Positions 50,401 to 63,282 of a stretch of DNA of 64,000 nt are shown here, in pieces. Position numbers and translations under genes: made by a program. The DNA is from Norana najaformis (lineage: Eukaryota; Annelida; Clitellata; Crassiclitellata; Hormogastridae), in assembly GCA_964023275.1 (NCBI GenBank), contig OZ029913.1:52592144-52656143 (forward strand). The letters run 5' to 3'. Position 1 is the first letter of the stretch; every line of letters begins with the position of its first letter. The notes under the pieces are model-generated. The model searched no databases. It saw only the letters and a program-made list of their open reading frames with translations, and was not told the DNA's origin.

Positions 50401-53400
50401 GGTTATTGACTGATGGTTCTCCAAATCAAGTTCATGCATGTAATACTGTCATATAAACTTACAGGTCAGTGTCCAAAGAGGTCAAGAAATTGATGTCTCA
50501 AAAAGATTGCCTCAGCAGTTTTACAAAAAGAGGAATTTCTGAATTATTTGCTTTGAATGATCATAATCTGTCAATAAATAATTTTTCTTGATTTCATTTT
50601 CATGGCACTTAAGAAAGACGTCTTTCAAACTTGCATGTGGAGAGCAGTGTTTAAAACAGTCCAAGAAAGTCTAGCTTAAAAACTATCCACTTAAAAACTA
50701 TGAAGCTGTTTAAGTTGTTTTCTTATTTTTATTTGTGCTTTTGAAATAACAAAGCTCTCTGTTTGTACCTTTGGATCATCAGTTGATGTTATTGCATTTA
50801 GATCAACAATTAAGAGTGATCATTCTTCTGCTGAAGAAATGGTAATCTCACTTTCTGCTTTAAATATAATGTTCTGGATGTATTCTGTTGGAACTTTAAG
50901 TTACCAGAATTAGACCAGCAGTCCTCACTGGTGCTAGTATCTGTGAAAAAACATAGTATCAGTACTTATGAGTAATAATGGAATAATCAGTAACAAGGAA
51001 CTATTCAATGAATGAATGAAGGATTGTAGTGATTTAATGATTTGTGGGATTTATTATTTTGGCTAATTTAATCTAATCTAAAGACTTCTTTAGAATCATT
51101 ATCATAATGCCAAAGGCATCAGTCAATGGTCACTTCAAGTTGAAATTGCAGTCCAAATCTGTTGAAGAAGCTGGGTCAAATTCTGATAGGTCAGAGAAAC
51201 CAGAAGCCTTGCTATGGTGGGTAAGCAAGTTGAAAGAGAAGGCTGATGGAATGAATGAATACATGAATGAACAAGTGACTGAATAAATAACCAGGTAATT
51301 GATTCAGGTCAGATGGCTGCTTGTTTAATTGTTCTGTTCATTGTTTTCTTTAATTACAGAAGCTAAATGAAATTTTGACTAGCTTACAAAATATAAATCC
51401 CACTGATAACATTGACGAGCGTGGGACTGAAATCATTGAAGTGATTAAGCGAGTGAAGGAGCAGAGATGGCAGACAGCTGCTGAAGAAATGCGAGCCATT
51501 TTGGAGGAGAGAGATATGGCTCTTGCAAAGGTAATTTTTCTGCTACAGCTCGTATATGACTGGAACAGTCTAGCAACAAAACCATTTACTGGTCGAAACA
51601 ACATGGTACAACAAAGTGGCAGCTGTATACGTGGTGTTTCTATTTTTGTAAAGAAATTCTGGCTGTTTTGAAAGCTAATTTTGCATGTCATTATACTTGC
51701 TTGGCTTAAACTTCCAGAAGTATTTTTGCTAAAGGCTTTTTGATAAACTTGCAGAAAGAATGGAAATTGACTTGTTACCTGACTTTGAACTGGATCGGTG
51801 TTTCTTATACTGTTAAAGTTGAATTAAAATATGGGAGAGGCATTGTTAGGCATCATGTTTTTGTGAATTGCAAATAGAGCAGCTTTGAAACTGAGTTATT
51901 CCTAAACTTGGAGCTTCTACAGAGTTGTGTGAAAATAGACATTAAGATATGGCTGTTATGTATACTTACTATGTAAAAGAACTAAACAGACTTGGAAATG
52001 CTGTTGCTTAATAGCTGAATTGAAGTGGAAAATTCAGACCATGATATGAGAAAGTGGAAGGCTTGTACTTACATTGAACTAAACTGCTTTGATGTATCTT
52101 TGGGTCAGTTGGTATGGTATGAGATGACTGTCTGATTAACAGTGTTTGAGGGAAGATTTTTGTTCAGCTTAGCAAACTGAATCTTTTTCGAGTTGCTGCT
52201 GACCAATGGTGAGTGAAGCCTTTATATGAACTTGGGGGTTTGGAACACGCGAAATCCAACTGGAAATGTGGAATAGAGTTTTATGTGACATCATCCGACA
52301 AACTATGTTAAGCATCAACTTTCGAAACTGCCCATAGCTCAGCTTATAACTGTACAAACTTAGCCTAAAGTAAGTAAGATGTGTAGATTTTGTTTTGCAT
52401 AGTGCAAGGATTTGGAGGCAGAACTTTCTCAGATGCGAGTGAAGATTCACGATGAGGAGACTTGTCGACAGCAAAGACAAGTCATACAGGTAAACTTATT
52501 ATAGTAGTCCTAGAGATAATGTCTTTATGGTAGTGCTACAGGTAAGCTTATTGTAGTAGTCATAATCGTAATCGTAAGCTTGAGATTTCTACAGCAAAAT
52601 TGATAGGCAGAAAGGGTTTGGTCAAGATCCAGGAGTCAGGCAGAGAGACGGCTATAGTGGATGGTGTTTGGAATTGAAACAGAAAGTGAGAAGGGGAAGA
52701 GGAAGAATCGGAATAGGATTTGGGAAAGAGGAGTGTTTTCAGTTTTGAGTGAAAGACCTGTGCAGAAATTGCAAGAGGTGAAGCATTGGTGAGTTCGTAT
52801 GATGGATCAGGTAATTGTTGTAATTCTGGGGGAGTTTATTCCAGAGGGGTAGTAGTTGTACAGGAAAGGCCATAATAGCAACGGTACGTGAAGATCCATA
52901 CTTTTGGTTCAGTTTCATTGCCATGGGTCAGAAGCCAGAGAAGTGGCTGGTTAGAGTTGGCAAAAGAATGCTACTTCAATTACAGTACATTTTTCAATTT
53001 ATTAATTTTAAGGGTTATATCAGTCAGAGTCTAGCATGGATTTTGTTTGTGAAATTAATTGCCAAAGAACTATAGTACAGCTAAATCTTGGTTTATTTCG
53101 TTTAAGGGCAAATTATTTGCTACTGAACACGAACGAAATGTAGCTGTAGACAAGATATCTAAACTGGAAGAAGAAATGCTCAGCCTAAAGGTCTACTACA
53201 AGTAAGACTTGTTATGATTAAAAGTTAAGTCAGACGTGGGTTTACTGGACAAAACTTATCACTGAATGTAGCAACAGGCTGTGATAAACCAATGTTTGAG
53301 TGGCTACGTCATACCTGTTGACCTTGTATCATGTCGGTTTTCATTGAAATTATATTGTCTGTTAGCCTTCCTGTTTGTAAGTTAAATTGGTCTTATTTCA

Positions 53401-54715
53401 GACTTGTCTGACTGGCTTTGTTATCAAGTTATTGACCTGATTAATAGTTGTCTGCCCTTGCAAAACTATATGTTGGCCTTTGCATGTCTTTGACTTGTTT
53501 TCAAATAGATGTTGGCTGTTTTCCATGTGTGGTTGAACTGGCATTGTAAATATTGCAGTCTGCATGGATCCTTGTCACAAGAAGTCAGCCTGTACCAGCA
53601 GTTCAGTCAGACTCTTGATGAGGTTGAAAGGCAGTTGAGGGCAAAGGAAGAAGAGATGGATGTTCTGAGAGCGGACAGAGAACAGCTCCTGGATCAGCTG
53701 AAAGCTTCCACAGATGAAAAGAAACGCCTCATGGAGGAACTTGCAAAAGCACACGAAGCTCATGTGGCTGAATGTTCAAAGAACGAGAAGTATGTTACTT
53801 ACTTCGGACTGCTAATGCATTGGACATTCTCTGTCTCAGTGAACTGACTTTCTGAATATTTACCCGATTATGGATTGGCTTTGATATGCCATTGGGTAAT
53901 GCTTTGCTTTGTGCATTAGATGCCGGCTATTTAGAAGTTGCTAATTATTTATTATTATTGTTATTATCTTTTGCATCTGGTTTTATGTGAAACTGAGTTT
54001 TGTGTAGCTGATCACAGAGATCTGAATGGCCAGTAGTGCTGTAAGGAAGACGACAGATAAGCAGGTTGAGTAGCGGAGACTCTTGGGGTAAGCAGATCTA
54101 TCTGTAAGTGATTCTGGATGTGACAGGCAGCTAATACAGCTTTTCCAGTACAGGAGTGATGTGATCTCACATGTGGGTTCCTGTTACCAGTCAGACCAAT
54201 GAGTTCTGTTAGACTTTGTAGTGCCATACAGCAGCAAATTATAGTAGTCAAGTTTTGCTCTGACTACACTACAGGCCACTGTGTTCATGAGTTCTGGTAA
54301 CAAGGATGACTGAACATGACACATGGCTTGTGAAAATACAATACTTTGCAGACAGCAGCAACATGCTGACTGTTTGTTAGTTTTGAGTTGAGCATCAGCT
54401 CAAGGCTGTTAAATCCACATTTGCATTTCTTGCCTATGCTGCTACTTTCTTTAGGATTGTTTAGAAAGTACCAGTAATTTAACTGGTTTTGGTATTTTGA
54501 GTTATTCTAAAATGAAGTCCAATAGACTGTAAGCAAGCTGTTTTTACAGTGCCAAGGTAAAACTAATATTAATTTACTAAGCATACTGAAACTTAATTTA
54601 CATTAAATTTCCTATCAACACAGAAATGTGTCTTTTGTGTAGGTTGCAGCGGCTGGTCAGCGTTTTGCGCCGAAAGATAAACGGACTTGGGATAAAAGCT
54701 GATGAACCTGAATAG
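41446..54715 (+). CDS. MIPOL1: MIPOL1 homologue (mirror-image polydactyly 1, coiled-coil protein)
   Basis: Eleven exons give 761 residues with every phase matching: 41446-41669, 42302-42492, 46746-47683, 48321-48426, 49383-49512, 50802-50841, 51360-51530, 52403-52489, 53107-53201, 53559-53789 and 54643-54715. The last ~310 residues match vertebrate MIPOL1 in order: IYRAQKERDVAMMNR, ANAERDEALLQLK, LQNINP, AEEMRAILEERDMALAK, KLEEEMLSLKVYY, LHGSLSQE and LQRLVSVLRRKI, heptad-rich coiled coil throughout. The N-terminal ~450 residues are unlike the short vertebrate N-terminus: a Gly/Glu-rich start, a Pro/Tyr/Phe-rich low-complexity part (GFFPPFYPW ... PGAPGYMAPPF) and a HEHCPVCAEAH motif. The start ATG (41446) is preceded by in-frame GTG codons only. 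All introns are GT-AG. Function in the family is poorly defined; human MIPOL1 was named from a limb-malformation locus. Vertebrate MIPOL1 is about 440 aa. Confidence 0.92.
42493..46745 (+). other. MIPOL1 intron 2 (4.25 kb)
   Basis: Largest intron of the gene. It contains a plus-orientation SINE (about 44300-44670), an ATT microsatellite near 44530 and an AT microsatellite at 44640-44668. Open frames here are short and unrecognised. Confidence 0.6.
44300..44670 (+). mobile_element. tRNA-derived SINE copy in MIPOL1 intron
   Basis: Second copy of the SINE at 37.5-37.7 kb. It has a B-box-like GGCTTGAATCC near 44332, then GGTCATGGCTTATATAGG, GAAGGATCTCACCCGATAA, and the tail GGTCGAGGCCATATGTTCGC plus TATATAAAACATATAT. 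The central part is more diverged and has an ATT insertion. Start is approximate. Confidence 0.75.
48553..48676. repeat. Tandem-like duplicated segment in MIPOL1 intron
   Basis: Two similar stretches of about 42 bp sharing CCTGTCAT, GGAAGGAATCAC and GACTGGCTGAAATC, at about 48555-48597 and 48632-48675. Noncoding, between MIPOL1 coding exons. Confidence 0.75.
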
Positions 54716-55495
54716 TTCCTGAAAGTAAGTGGAACAAGGAATAAGCAGTTTTAGCTGTAGTTGTTCTTAGAAACCAAACAGAATGCACAGGAAGAAAGTA
54801 CAAGAATTCGAAAAACAAAGTTACTGTGTTACAGGTTTTTCATATGTGCTAATTTCTCTGACCAAGCCACGACTGTTGGAGTTGGCCATTCAGTACAAGT
54901 AACTTCTGTATCTTACAGATACTTCTGTTAAGTGCAGTAGAAATGTGTGTAGCACTGGACTTTAGAGAAGCAGCAGGACACATATCAGTACAAATTTGTT
55001 GTTGTTTGAGTGTGTTATTATACATTACAGAAGTTGTTTGATAAAGTCAAAATCTATTATCAATGTGTGGATGTGCTGTTACGCGTTGCAGAACAGTTAC
55101 ATTGTAAATGTTGAATGCCAGCAAATGCAGTATTACACTTGATGGATGTTATTTGTTATGTTAAATGTAACTTAACACTTGTATGTGAATGTGGTGTTAC
55201 ACTAGTGTTAACATATATGGTGTTAGCATATTCATAAAGAAAATGTTAGTAATGGATGTTACTGTTTATTTGTTCAAGCAAATATTCGATGTTGGCACAC
55301 GTTAGTGTATTATTTCCTTCATACAGACTAACTGTTAGGTCATGAATTTTCAAGCTGTTACAACATAGCCTTTAGTTTCCTGCAGCATTGTTAGTTTTGA
55401 TGAACTCACCGTTTGTGATTGTTAAGATGTAAGTTACCCATGCGTAGACTAAACTTGGCAAAACACGGACTGTTACGTATATACATCTTGGTAGA

Positions 55496-56183
55496 AATAA
55501 ACTTGTTTTTGGTTGCTTGTTGCTATATTACACCATTTGGAACTCTGAAGTTGCTTCTGATTTATAGGTGTCAATCATGTAATTTTTGTAGAGCCTCTAT
55601 TTACACTTAAAATTCTAACTATGGAACCCAGATCAAATACCATGTCATCACAGGTGTGCATTATATTCAAAGATGATTAGATTGGGATCTGTGCATGTGC
55701 ATAGGTATGTGTGCATGTATCGGAATGTACATATAGCAACTTTTAAGAAACATGTTGTACAACGTCATTAGAGTAATTGATTAGAGTTTCTTAAAAATGA
55801 ACAAGTTTGTGTGAGTGAGTGATGTACGAAAATCTCTGTCTCTCCTTGTGCATACATAGAACCGAACCAATGAAGCAGTTGAATCCACAATTAAGAGTTA
55901 TAATTATAACTGTTACCAGTGCAGCGTGCATGGAATAAGGGAAGGGATGGCATATCAGTGAACCATGGCTGGTTGAAGGATGGAATGTGACTACAGCAAG
56001 ATACAAAAAAGGAAAACAGAGAGGAGAGACAGCCAACATAAATGCAGATAGTCTGACGACAGAAGAGCGATTTGTTAGGAGAGATTTGTTAGAAACAGAT
56101 GAATTAGTTATTGAATTCAAAGAGTCGAGCTGATGTGAATTCAAGAATAGTTGTTTGTACTGTGGTCAGTTTTCTCAAATAAA
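55496..56183 (+). promoter_or_regulatory. Candidate polyadenylation signals of MIPOL1
   Basis: AATAAA at 55496-55501 and at 56178-56183, about 780 and 1,460 bp after the MIPOL1 stop codon. Either could end the transcript. No other gene is seen in 54.7-57.3 kb. Confidence 0.45.
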
Positions 56184-56616
56184 CTTTGGAAATACCAAAA
56201 CTCAGTCTGAACAGTTCTAATTAACAGACATGGCATTAGCCATTTCTAGCCACTAAAGGTTTCTCCAACCAACCATATATATCTTGCAATCGGTGTGATA
56301 ATGTGTAAGGAGTTCCAGTCTACTAGCGATTGTTAATTGCTTGTAACACATCCTGAAACGTCTTGTGCAGATATAAATCATTGTTAGAAACAAAGTAATT
56401 GCACTTCTTAAAAGTAATGATTCCCATGCATTATCATGATAATTTTACAGACTTGATTGAACACATTACCATGAAGTTCATAGCACCTCTGTGAGGTTAT
56501 TAAAAGGTGCTACATATATTATCTAGAGACATGCAAACATGAATGTAAACGAGCTAAATATAGCTCTTGAAAATTTTAACCAGAAATAATTTACACAGTT
56601 TGAAGCTGTTAATTAT

Positions 56617-56676
56617 TATCGTTTCACAAACAAAAGGTTTATAATCGACTATAAACCTTTTGTTTGTGAAACGATA
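56617..56676. repeat. Perfect inverted repeat, 27-bp arms, 6-nt loop
   Basis: Left arm 56617-56643 starts TATCGTTTCACAAACAAAAG; right arm 56650-56676 is its exact reverse complement; the loop is ATCGAC. It would fold into a strong hairpin in DNA or RNA. It lies in the intergenic gap between convergent MIPOL1 and SAP30BP. Confidence 0.97.
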
Positions 56677-57274
56677 TTATTGCTGTTTTAACAACTAATA
56701 TGAATTCATTCAGTAGGAACTGCTGACACATGTTTTAAACTGTTCCGGCCCAAGAACTAGAAGAAACAAAACCAGCTTGGGATAAAGACTTGAAACCTTG
56801 ACTGGAATAGTGGTTTGACAGTCAAAAGCAGCACCAAACTGGTAGTTACATTTGTCTGGTACTCGCAAGAAAAGGTTAAGGTCTGTACAGACAATCCAAA
56901 CAACAGTTCCATGACATGGTTTCACATACCTGACTGAAGAGATACTAGTATATTATTTACGCATTCGATTATCAGCTGCTTTCTTCTATCAACTTAGAAA
57001 AGCAGACACAAACCAGAACAAAGTGTGAGTTAAAACCAAAATAAGTTTAAGATGTTAACTGGGAATTCAAAATACCATACAACTTCCTGCAGAACTTTAA
57101 CTTGCCTTTTCAGATTTTAAACCACACAGTATACAGAATATGCATTTAAAACATTTTCACCCTTTTCACTAATTGGTAAACATTATGAGGAAGTGATTAT
57201 CCTCGATTATGCAGTAAAAAGCATAATTTATGAAAGATATTCATTAACTGAGCGGAAATAGAACAAATGCAATT

Positions 57275-57280
57275 TTTATT
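57275..57280 (-). promoter_or_regulatory. Polyadenylation signal of SAP30BP
   Basis: AATAAA on the minus strand about 185 bp beyond the SAP30BP stop codon at 57464. Confidence 0.5.
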
Positions 57281-57463
57281 TTGTCTTGTGCATCATCCAC
57301 ATTAAAGGCAGGACGTCTTTACAACAAAACTACTCAAAGCATTCGATCCCTGGGCTGTTTTGTCAGACCAATATTAAAAACCAAGAATAATTTCACTGCT
57401 CTTAGCGAAATCCCTGAAACGACCTAGGAGCTTGCAAAAAAATGCAATAGTCTTTACACAGAA

Positions 57464-60400
57464 TCACTTGCTCTTAATGGCAGAGCCTGTTGTCATAGAT
57501 GCAGATGAATGGGTCGAATCCCACTTGGTCCTACGCTTCTGATCACCAGCGGGACTTGACGGATTACTGCGTTGAGGCTTCTTCGTCCCCTGCACTCGCT
57601 CCACCTAAAAATCAGCACTACATGTTATGCATCAATAATAAAATATGTATCAATACATTTAAATAGCACCTTTTAAGCAATTCCAATATTTTCTGTAGCA
57701 TTACATTTTCATATTCTGATGAATATTCAACAATCAAATAATGCATATTCAGTTAGGTGTCCAAAATCATAAGGGCTACACAGTGATTTGAAAGAATGTC
57801 TACAATGCCAATCGAGCTGTTGCAGGTTTAACAGGTCTTAGTACCCTACTGGAGTGCAGAGGTCCACAAAGGGGAAGGGGAAGAGAGGTTTACTGGTTAA
57901 TAAATATTAGTTACTATCAGTTGTACAGAGCTCCTTAGTATTGCTTATGTAATTATTTGGCAATATTCATAACATCATTCCATTGCATGACTGATAAATA
58001 TTATCGAAAATTATTATTTAATTCAATTAAAACAAACCCATACAAACTAAGCCAGTTTAACTGAACTGTTTTAATTGTGGCACCATATTTAGTAACTTTC
58101 TTTGTTTAGTAACTTGGTTCCATTTGGTGAGATTAACAATACTGGAATGGTACTCTCCAAACTAAAATCAAAGCTGAGGTTCTTTGGACATGTTATGAGA
58201 TCAGATGGATTGGAAAAAGAAATGATGCTGGCTTGTGGAGAAGGAAAGAGAAAACAAGGGAGACCAAGGAAAAAATGGATGGACAAGATACACGAAGCAA
58301 CTGGAATGAACATGGCACAACTAAGGGACGCGACATTGGAAAGAAAGAAATGGAGAAGATTGATCATGACGGTCGCTAGAGCTCAAAGAGCTGACAGCAC
58401 AAGGTGACAAGGTGACTCTCCAAACTATCAAACAAGATGGCACTAAACAACAGGTGTTGCAAATGTTTAATTTAAAATATGCAACAAATTTTATTTCCAC
58501 AGATTTTTACCATGCAACAGGGTATCTAAGAATTATGATATTATTATATTATTATTATCAAATTATTGCTGATGAACGTATTTTTGACAAGCTATTCTGG
58601 GAGGAGTAGCCAATTCTACTTAAGAACAACATAAAACATATATGAAAGATGCTTGCCGTCAGATTTTTGTCTTTTTTCGTTCGTCGTTCCATTTCTGTTT
58701 GCTGTATCTGGGCTAGGACCTCATACATTGACTCTGGCCCCCATATTGTTGGATTGTACAGCTCCTAAATCAAAGAAAACAGGCTAATGTGCCCAACAAT
58801 ATAAAGCTAGCACAGTCAGTAATTTCTCAAGCCTTCTTTGTTCATTTCCATTTCTCAACTAACCATTCATGCCACAGTATTCAAAAGAATAGTATGCTTG
58901 TCCTATGATCAACAACGATGTTTCAGTATGCTCTATTCAGCAAGACTACTGACCAGTCTTGGGCAAGCCATCTACAATAATCACATCCATCACTAAACAT
59001 TATACTGGTAATTAGCAATAAGATATGGTACCAGCAAGATATACAGGCTCAACAAAATAATCAAAGCTTTGTGACTAACCAGCTCAAGTGCCAATGCGAA
59101 CAAAATCTCCCTCTCACTCACTCCACCCCGTCTTGCTGCTGGAATTTATTTGACTTCATGAATCACCATCTAGCCGAATATCCAAGCAATGGCCTTTAAC
59201 TGCATTATGTGGGTTCAATTCCTGGTGCATCAGGCAAAAATGACCCTTGCAACAATAACGAAGCTATTTAGATTACGGTTGTTGCATTTGCACTTCAGGC
59301 GAAAGAACATTCTACTTCAGGCTCTTTGTACAAAATCATCAAGAACAAGTATTAAGATCAACACAAGAGAAATGATACATGTAAACCAGCAAAATGTATG
59401 TGCCGATGCTTCTTGAAAATTCAGTAAGATTAGAAAGTTTTGGTAACTATGTTAGCCAGTTTCACATTCTTAATTTTAACTGTTTCACACAAATTATTAA
59501 ATTAATAAGAAACGATCAACTTACTGGTGGATAATTTGTTCCCTTTTCATCTATCTTGCAGTATTCGATCAACTTCTCATAGATACTGCAAACGTGGAAG
59601 AAAAACACACAAATTATACTTGAAATTTGTTAGTTTCTTCAGTTGTTATTAAGTATAGGGCATGAAAGCTACCTAAAAACAAATTATTTTTTCAGAAACC
59701 CACCCCTTCAACTGCACTGGAACCTCCTTGTAACACTGTCTTGGGGGCCACCCAAGAATGTCAAAAGCCCAACCCACACTTCAACCTGGTGAGGGGGTGA
59801 AAAAGCCAAGTAGGGGACTGCCTGCTATGCCATCAGTGATGGTTTTGTCTGAAGTACCAACTAGGGCGCTATGTGAGGTGGACAGGCTCTGCAGGAACCC
59901 CGAAAACAGTTGGCTAATGTGGGCAGCAAAGGCCTGAGCTGCAGTGGGTCTTGCATTGCAAATTGGGCGGAGGACTGCATCCTTGTGGCAAATGAGCACA
60001 CATGTTTTACTGGACTCATCAAATAGACTTAGACTGGATGTACATATTAGATTTGAATTGACCTTTAATTTGATTAATTATCAAAGCCTTGCATATTATG
60101 ATACAGTCACTTTGAAGTCATTTAGAGTTTGATCAGATACCAACCTTGGATTTCTAAATTCCTTCCGTTGTTGAATGTTAACATTCATATCTCTTCCATT
60201 TTGCTGAACTTGTTGATACATTTTGGAAATCTTGTCCTATAAAGAAAGGCAAGATGTTGAACTGATGCACACAAAAGCAAGATAATGTGCTAAATGGTAA
60301 CAGCTCTGAACAACCACAATACAAAACTACCAGCAAGGAATCAGAAAACAGCAAAACCCAAGATACATGCACTGGCTAATATGATAAGTATCCTATCCCA

Positions 60401-63282
60401 AAGTAATGACATGCAGTAACACCCATCCCCTGTTCTTCTCTATTCCTCCACTTCTCCGTTCCTCTCCACTTCTCCGTTCCTCTCCACTTTCCTTTCCTCC
60501 CCATACCAACAATACCCATAATTCATTTCCTATATGGCCGTCAAATTATTGTGCTTCACATCAATGCAACATACCTCTCCATGATTCGACCCATATCAAG
60601 TACACCGAAACGCCCTTATAGCTCACTCTATTAACAGGTACCTTCTGTAATGCTACCAATGAGCACATATCAAGTACCATGTTACATAAAGGGTGTGAAA
60701 TAAAGACGTGATGCTCTAAAGCAGAATAGATTTGGGATCCATATTTCCAAAAGCTACATTAGGATCTGCATTAAATTGAAATAATTCTGATGTATTACAC
60801 ATCAGTAGTTCACTTGGAAATCATACGTACTTGGAGACGCATTGAACACTTGCCCTGAGGCTCCGGAGGAATCTGAGTATCATCTTCAGAAAGTGAATGC
60901 CGTAAGGATTTCGTTAAAGAATCTGATAAAAAAGATAAAGTCAACATTTGCAATTTAAAACAGAAAATAAACTGCATTTCAAATAGTTTACATTTAATTC
61001 TACTGCCACCTCCATGAATAACATCAATCATTTACAGTTACACCCAAGCCATAGGAGAAATCTTTCAGTAGAAATAAATAAAAAAGTTCTGCCAAGCTAA
61101 CCAGTTAGTTCTTCAGGAGTTATTGGAGCACCATTAGATGTCACAACCTACAAGAAAGTTTAACCACACATAAATCTCAGATTACTTACAAAGCATTTTG
61201 TGAATCTAATCCTGTTAATTCAGTCATAGTACTATGCTTTCTTAACAGCAAATTAGTAACAATTGCATTATAAAAAAACTACGCTTTACTGCTGTGTTTA
61301 TCACACTACCTAACTAAGCATCAGATGTAGATGAACTGTGCATACGATAAGCACATCGCAAGGCAACATTTACGTTATATTTATCTACGTGACTTTGTAA
61401 CCTAATTCTGAAAGATAACTGCACAGTAACTACAGACCCCTAGGAAAAAGGATCTCACAGCAAAGTATGATAACAGCCCAGTACAATTCATCTCACAGCT
61501 ATCTAAAGAGCTACCTAACAAATTGCAAACTTTCCTTTTGTGTTGAGTAAACAGATAAATGTCAAGTTCCTATCAATCACCTGACACAAGAAAAACCCCA
61601 GAAACAGTTATGAAGAATGCTTTAAGTCTTTGTGTGTTGTGTTTGTACTTTGCCAAGAATCTTTGACATCAAACACAGTTGAACAATTAAGGGCCCATAA
61701 AATCACACATGGCTATTCCATCATCGCTCTGTCATGACGCTTCAGAACAACTACTCAGATTAGATTAATCATTAATCTAGCTAACCATGTATCATATATA
61801 TGTAAAAGTTTTATTGCAGAGTTATTTTGATATCCTGAAAAACTCTCTTTAAAATCTTTTACTTACATGAGATGGAGACTTAAACTGACTGAACATTTCG
61901 TCATCGCTGCCACGTTTATCCTCCTCTTCATCATCGTCTTCTCCTTCTTCATCCTGATCATCAGGACCATAGGACACCAAACGAGTTGCAGTAACTAAGT
62001 AAATGCAAAACCATAATGTTGAAATCTGCATATGTCAAAATGCATGTGGATTTTGTAAAACTGAATTAAATTTGCTAGCTGGGTCTTTGAAATTAATTCA
62101 AGAAAAACATTTTTAAAAAGTCAAAATAATGTCCATTTCAAAGATATTATCATCATTTGCAAACAGACAAACTTGTCGATCTTCTACAATTATTAACATC
62201 AGTTAGGCAAGAAGCACTTTTAAGGCACTGTAGAAACACCCAGATACAAACATACATACAGATACAAAGTAGGACACTGATAAAGTCTTAATGTGTGCAT
62301 GCATTTAAGTTCACTGACATGGTAAATTATACAGTATACTATTTGCTCTCTGATTTGCTTTGGGATATAAGAATATATATAAAGAATACATAAACTGGCT
62401 TTTTACTGAATTTAATTCAAAGTCCCCCTGCTCTAATAGACTTTGCTGGTATATACCACCTCAGGGCACATCACGAAACTATCTGTTCCTGTCTGAGTTA
62501 TCTGGATCAACAATTCTGCACACAAACTTCAGCCTGCCATGCCTCTGTTTCACATGGCTCAGTTCAACAAATTTCTGCCTTCCTTAAGTCGTGACCTTTT
62601 AAAAATTCTCTTAGACAGTCATGCAAGCAGTGCTTTGAGAGGCATTACATAAGTGACTTCAGACGTGCATACAAAGCTTCTAAGTGTGGTATGTTTGGAT
62701 AAGTGAAAAAGCAGATTTACCAGACAATCAAAGTCAATTTTCAGATATGCGGAAACAACTTCATAATGTTAACTATGAAATCCATCCAAAAGTACTGCAT
62801 ACTGAAGCTTGTGATGCAATAAGATCATATTCAAAAGCTGAATTAAATGTGAGTTTGTGTCACAATTATTAATCTAATTAATGTCAAAATTATAATAATG
62901 CAGGTTATCAGAGACTGTTGACATGGAAAGAGAGAATCCAGCACCATGAAAATGACAATGGACTTAAACTCCGGAAGTGGCATAAAGACATCAAAGACAA
63001 ACAACTAAGAATACCTTTTCGCTCCAGCTTTGCCTTTTTCATTTCAGTTTCACCAGCTGCCTGTTCTTCATCTTGATCAGACTTTTCACTGGTGGTTTTC
63101 TCCACAGGTTTTTCGGATGATCTGGATTCTGTGGGTGTTCCTGAGTGATCGCTTAATTCCTCTTCATCAGAAAATTTTGCATCCAACTTCATTGATTCAT
63201 CTGCATCTACATCATCATCCCCATAGGCAGAAAATAAATTCTGCATCGCCTGTGAGCTGTCGTTTTTTGATAGTGTTGACAT
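57464..63282 (-). CDS. SAP30BP: SAP30-binding protein homologue (HCNGP family)
   Basis: Nuclear protein of the HCNGP/SAP30BP family, tied to transcriptional repression through SAP30 and, in recent work, to splicing of short introns. Eight exons on the minus strand: 63015-63282, 61867-61994, 61102-61147, 60831-60922, 60145-60236, 59525-59585, 58657-58764 and 57464-57604. Phases fit throughout and give 311 residues (human about 308). The N-terminal half is acidic (SDEEELSD, GEDDDEEED), as is usual. The conserved core reads TQIPPEPQGKCSMRLQ, DKISKMYQQ, IQQRKEFRNPSIYEKLIEYC, DEKGTNYPP, and LYNPTIWGPESMYEVLAQIQ, then VQGTKKP and a C-terminal KRRTKWDS. The ATG at 63282 reads MSTLSKNDSS. The donor after 58657 is ACG/GCAAGC, a probable GC-AG intron, because no in-phase GT follows. 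Convergent with MIPOL1. Confidence 0.93.
58102..58407 (+). pseudogene. Non-LTR retrotransposon C-terminal fragment in SAP30BP intron 7
   Basis: Open for about 100 codons: LSKLKSKLRFFGHVMRSDGL, GKRKQGRPRKKWMDKI, LERKKWRRLI, then TGA. The GHVMR ... GRPRKKWMD ... KWRRL order is the C-terminal signature of RTE-like reverse transcriptases. The RT core is absent. The stop is overlapped by a short direct repeat (AAGGTGACAAGGTGAC), a short tail like those of RTE elements. Inserted antisense to SAP30BP in its GC-AG intron. Different subfamily from the fragment at 3.7-4.5 kb. Confidence 0.75.
59586..60144 (-). other. SAP30BP intron; no further gene seen
   Basis: Intron between coding exons 5 and 6. 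A GC-richer block at about 59740-59995 has short open frames on both strands but no recognised family; it may be an old insertion. Confidence 0.4.
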
